Part shown: positions 63,147-64,000 of the stretch, in pieces
Position numbering within the stretch: position 1 is the stretch's first letter
How the letters are laid out: the number at the start of each line of letters is the position of its first letter
From: Phytophthora colocasiae
Lineage: Eukaryota; Oomycota; Peronosporomycetes; Peronosporales; Peronosporaceae
Reading direction: 5' to 3'
Length of the DNA stretch: 64,000 nt
NCBI GenBank assembly: GCA_018806915.1
Contig: JAGKQI010000083.1
Coordinates: forward strand, 806,001 to 870,000
The notes under the pieces: generated by a model
What the model was told of the DNA's origin: nothing
Database searches by the model: none
What the model saw: the letters and a program-made list of their open reading frames with translations, nothing else
Made by a program: the position numbers and the translations under genes

Positions 63147-64000
63147 CCAGAGATCCAGATCTCCACCACTGAAGAAGTCAGGATCGAAGATCTGCAAGTA
63201 GGAAACCCGGGATCGGCTACCCCGGAGGAGATCGAGAAACTTCGACATATTATTTGGAAGAAGCGACATCTCCTGATCGGGAAAGGAAACGCACTTCCTC
63301 CAGCAGCCAAGGGTGTTATATGCGATATCGACGTGGGTGATGCGAAGCCGATTGCACAACGAGTCCGGAAGGTGGCGCCACAGTTCCGCGAGAAAGTGTC
63401 GGACCTTATCAAAGGACTCCTAGCTGCTAAGATCATCCGGCCATCGACCTCGCCATGGGCATCTCCAATCGTAGTAATCATTAAGAAGAACGGCGTAGAC
63501 ATCCGACTATGTATCGATTATCGGCTAGTGAACGGTCTCACAAGGCTGATGATCTACCCGATGCCTCTGATCAATGACCTGTTAGAAGATCTCGACAAGG
63601 TTCTGTGGTATTGTTCATTAGACATGGCGAGTGGATTCTGGGTCGTATCAATGACCGATCGAGCTCGCGCGATCTCAGCTTAAATCACTCCACTTGGCCT
63701 TTTCGAGTGGAATCGTATGCCGTTCGGACTGAAGAACGCCCCTCAGATCTATCAACGTCTTGTGGACAACGCCCTATATGGATTTTGAAGATCTCCCCGA
63801 CAGGGAATACGGAAGACTCTGCAGATGTGTTTGAATCAGGAATCCCGGAGGATCCTGGTCGCCCGTCGGTTCTAGGACGGAGATCATACATCGACGATAT
63901 CTTGATCACGGCTGGAACATGGGATCAAATGTGCGATCGGGTGGAAGACCTATTGGAGGCCTGTGATAAGTGGAATCTCTCGATCAGTGTGGCGAAGAGC
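63147..64000 (+). pseudogene. Element A reverse transcriptase, incomplete
   Basis: Resumes in frame after element B: CDIDVGDAKPIAQRVRKVAP, KKNGVDIRLCIDYRLVNG, CSLDMASGFWVVSMTDRAR. A TAA stands at 63681-63683 and a TGA at about 63786. [14 protein letters not shown] and a YIDDI active site (about 63889-63903) follow in the same order as element B, including extra sequence between the two motifs. The window ends inside the domain. Confidence 0.92.

Larger units (their letters stand above)
40329..64000 (+). mobile_element. gypsy element A, interrupted by element B
   Basis: 5' LTR at 40329-41642, then gag, protease and a tail up to 45518. Element B fills 45519-63142. The protease tail and RT of A resume at 63147 and run off the window end. 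Removing B and one AGTA copy restores an uninterrupted codon series (A-V-V-P-E-I), which proves the insertion order. Its own 3' end is not in the window. In-frame stops and frameshifts mark it as dead. Confidence 0.95.

Noticed and set aside
1..64000. RxLR or Crinkler effector genes, tRNA and rRNA genes
   Set aside because: I looked for a signal peptide followed by RxLR/EER or LFLAK motifs and for tRNA-like arms and saw none I could support; absence by eye is not proof.

Overview
The window looks like nuclear DNA of an oomycete, most likely a Phytophthora or a close Peronosporales relative. The evidence is short GT-AG introns of roughly 65-125 bases, compact host genes with divergent or tail-to-tail spacing, Phytophthora-style hAT, pogo, copia and gypsy relics, and very large nested gypsy retrotransposons. 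The species call is inference from style, not from a search.

Layout. 1-9 kb: transposon graveyard. It holds a decayed copia pol, a pogo/Tigger-like element with terminal inverted repeats (TIRs), a RanBP2-type zinc-finger gene, a lone gypsy LTR, a TIR element with ~93-bp ends, an internally deleted hAT element with a perfect 8-bp target duplication, and a broken GIY-YIG-like gene. 9.4-24 kb: island of host genes. In order these are a two-domain rhodanese (+), a broken ankyrin-repeat gene (-), GDP-L-fucose synthase (+), a frameshifted multi-pass membrane protein (-), an ER-type glutathione peroxidase with a signal peptide and C-terminal HDEL (-), a WD40/RING protein with four exons (+), and a second ankyrin-repeat gene (-) with one internal stop. 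24.5-36.5 kb: a hAT relic carrying a copia element (D, minus strand, 247-bp LTRs, TTGATC duplication), itself split by a gypsy element (C, minus strand, CCCAC duplication). 36.7-38.6 kb: an inverted, deleted copy of the rhodanese-tail/ankyrin block. 38.9-40.3 kb: hAT relics. 40.3-64 kb: gypsy element A (+) interrupted by a young 17.6-kb gypsy element B (minus strand, AGTA duplication).

Element B is the most interesting object. Its ~1.89-kb LTRs are nearly identical. Besides a two-ORF gag, protease, RT and a chromodomain integrase it carries two RNase H domains: the usual gypsy one has lost catalytic residues, and a second one keeps D-E-D-D. A 1095-codon intact ORF lies on the opposite strand, starting 55 bases inside the 3' LTR. 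This combination resembles the plant Tat group; dual RNase H has, as far as I recall, also been described in oomycete Ty3/gypsy elements. Element A appears to be an older relative that shares the primer-binding sequence and is extraordinarily rich in GATC.

A second theme is repeated segmental duplication of a block made of the rhodanese tail, a RING-gene fragment, a shared spacer and the ankyrin gene, which has left three ankyrin copies and several chimeric scraps. Together the window shows a compact housekeeping island boxed in by nested repeats.
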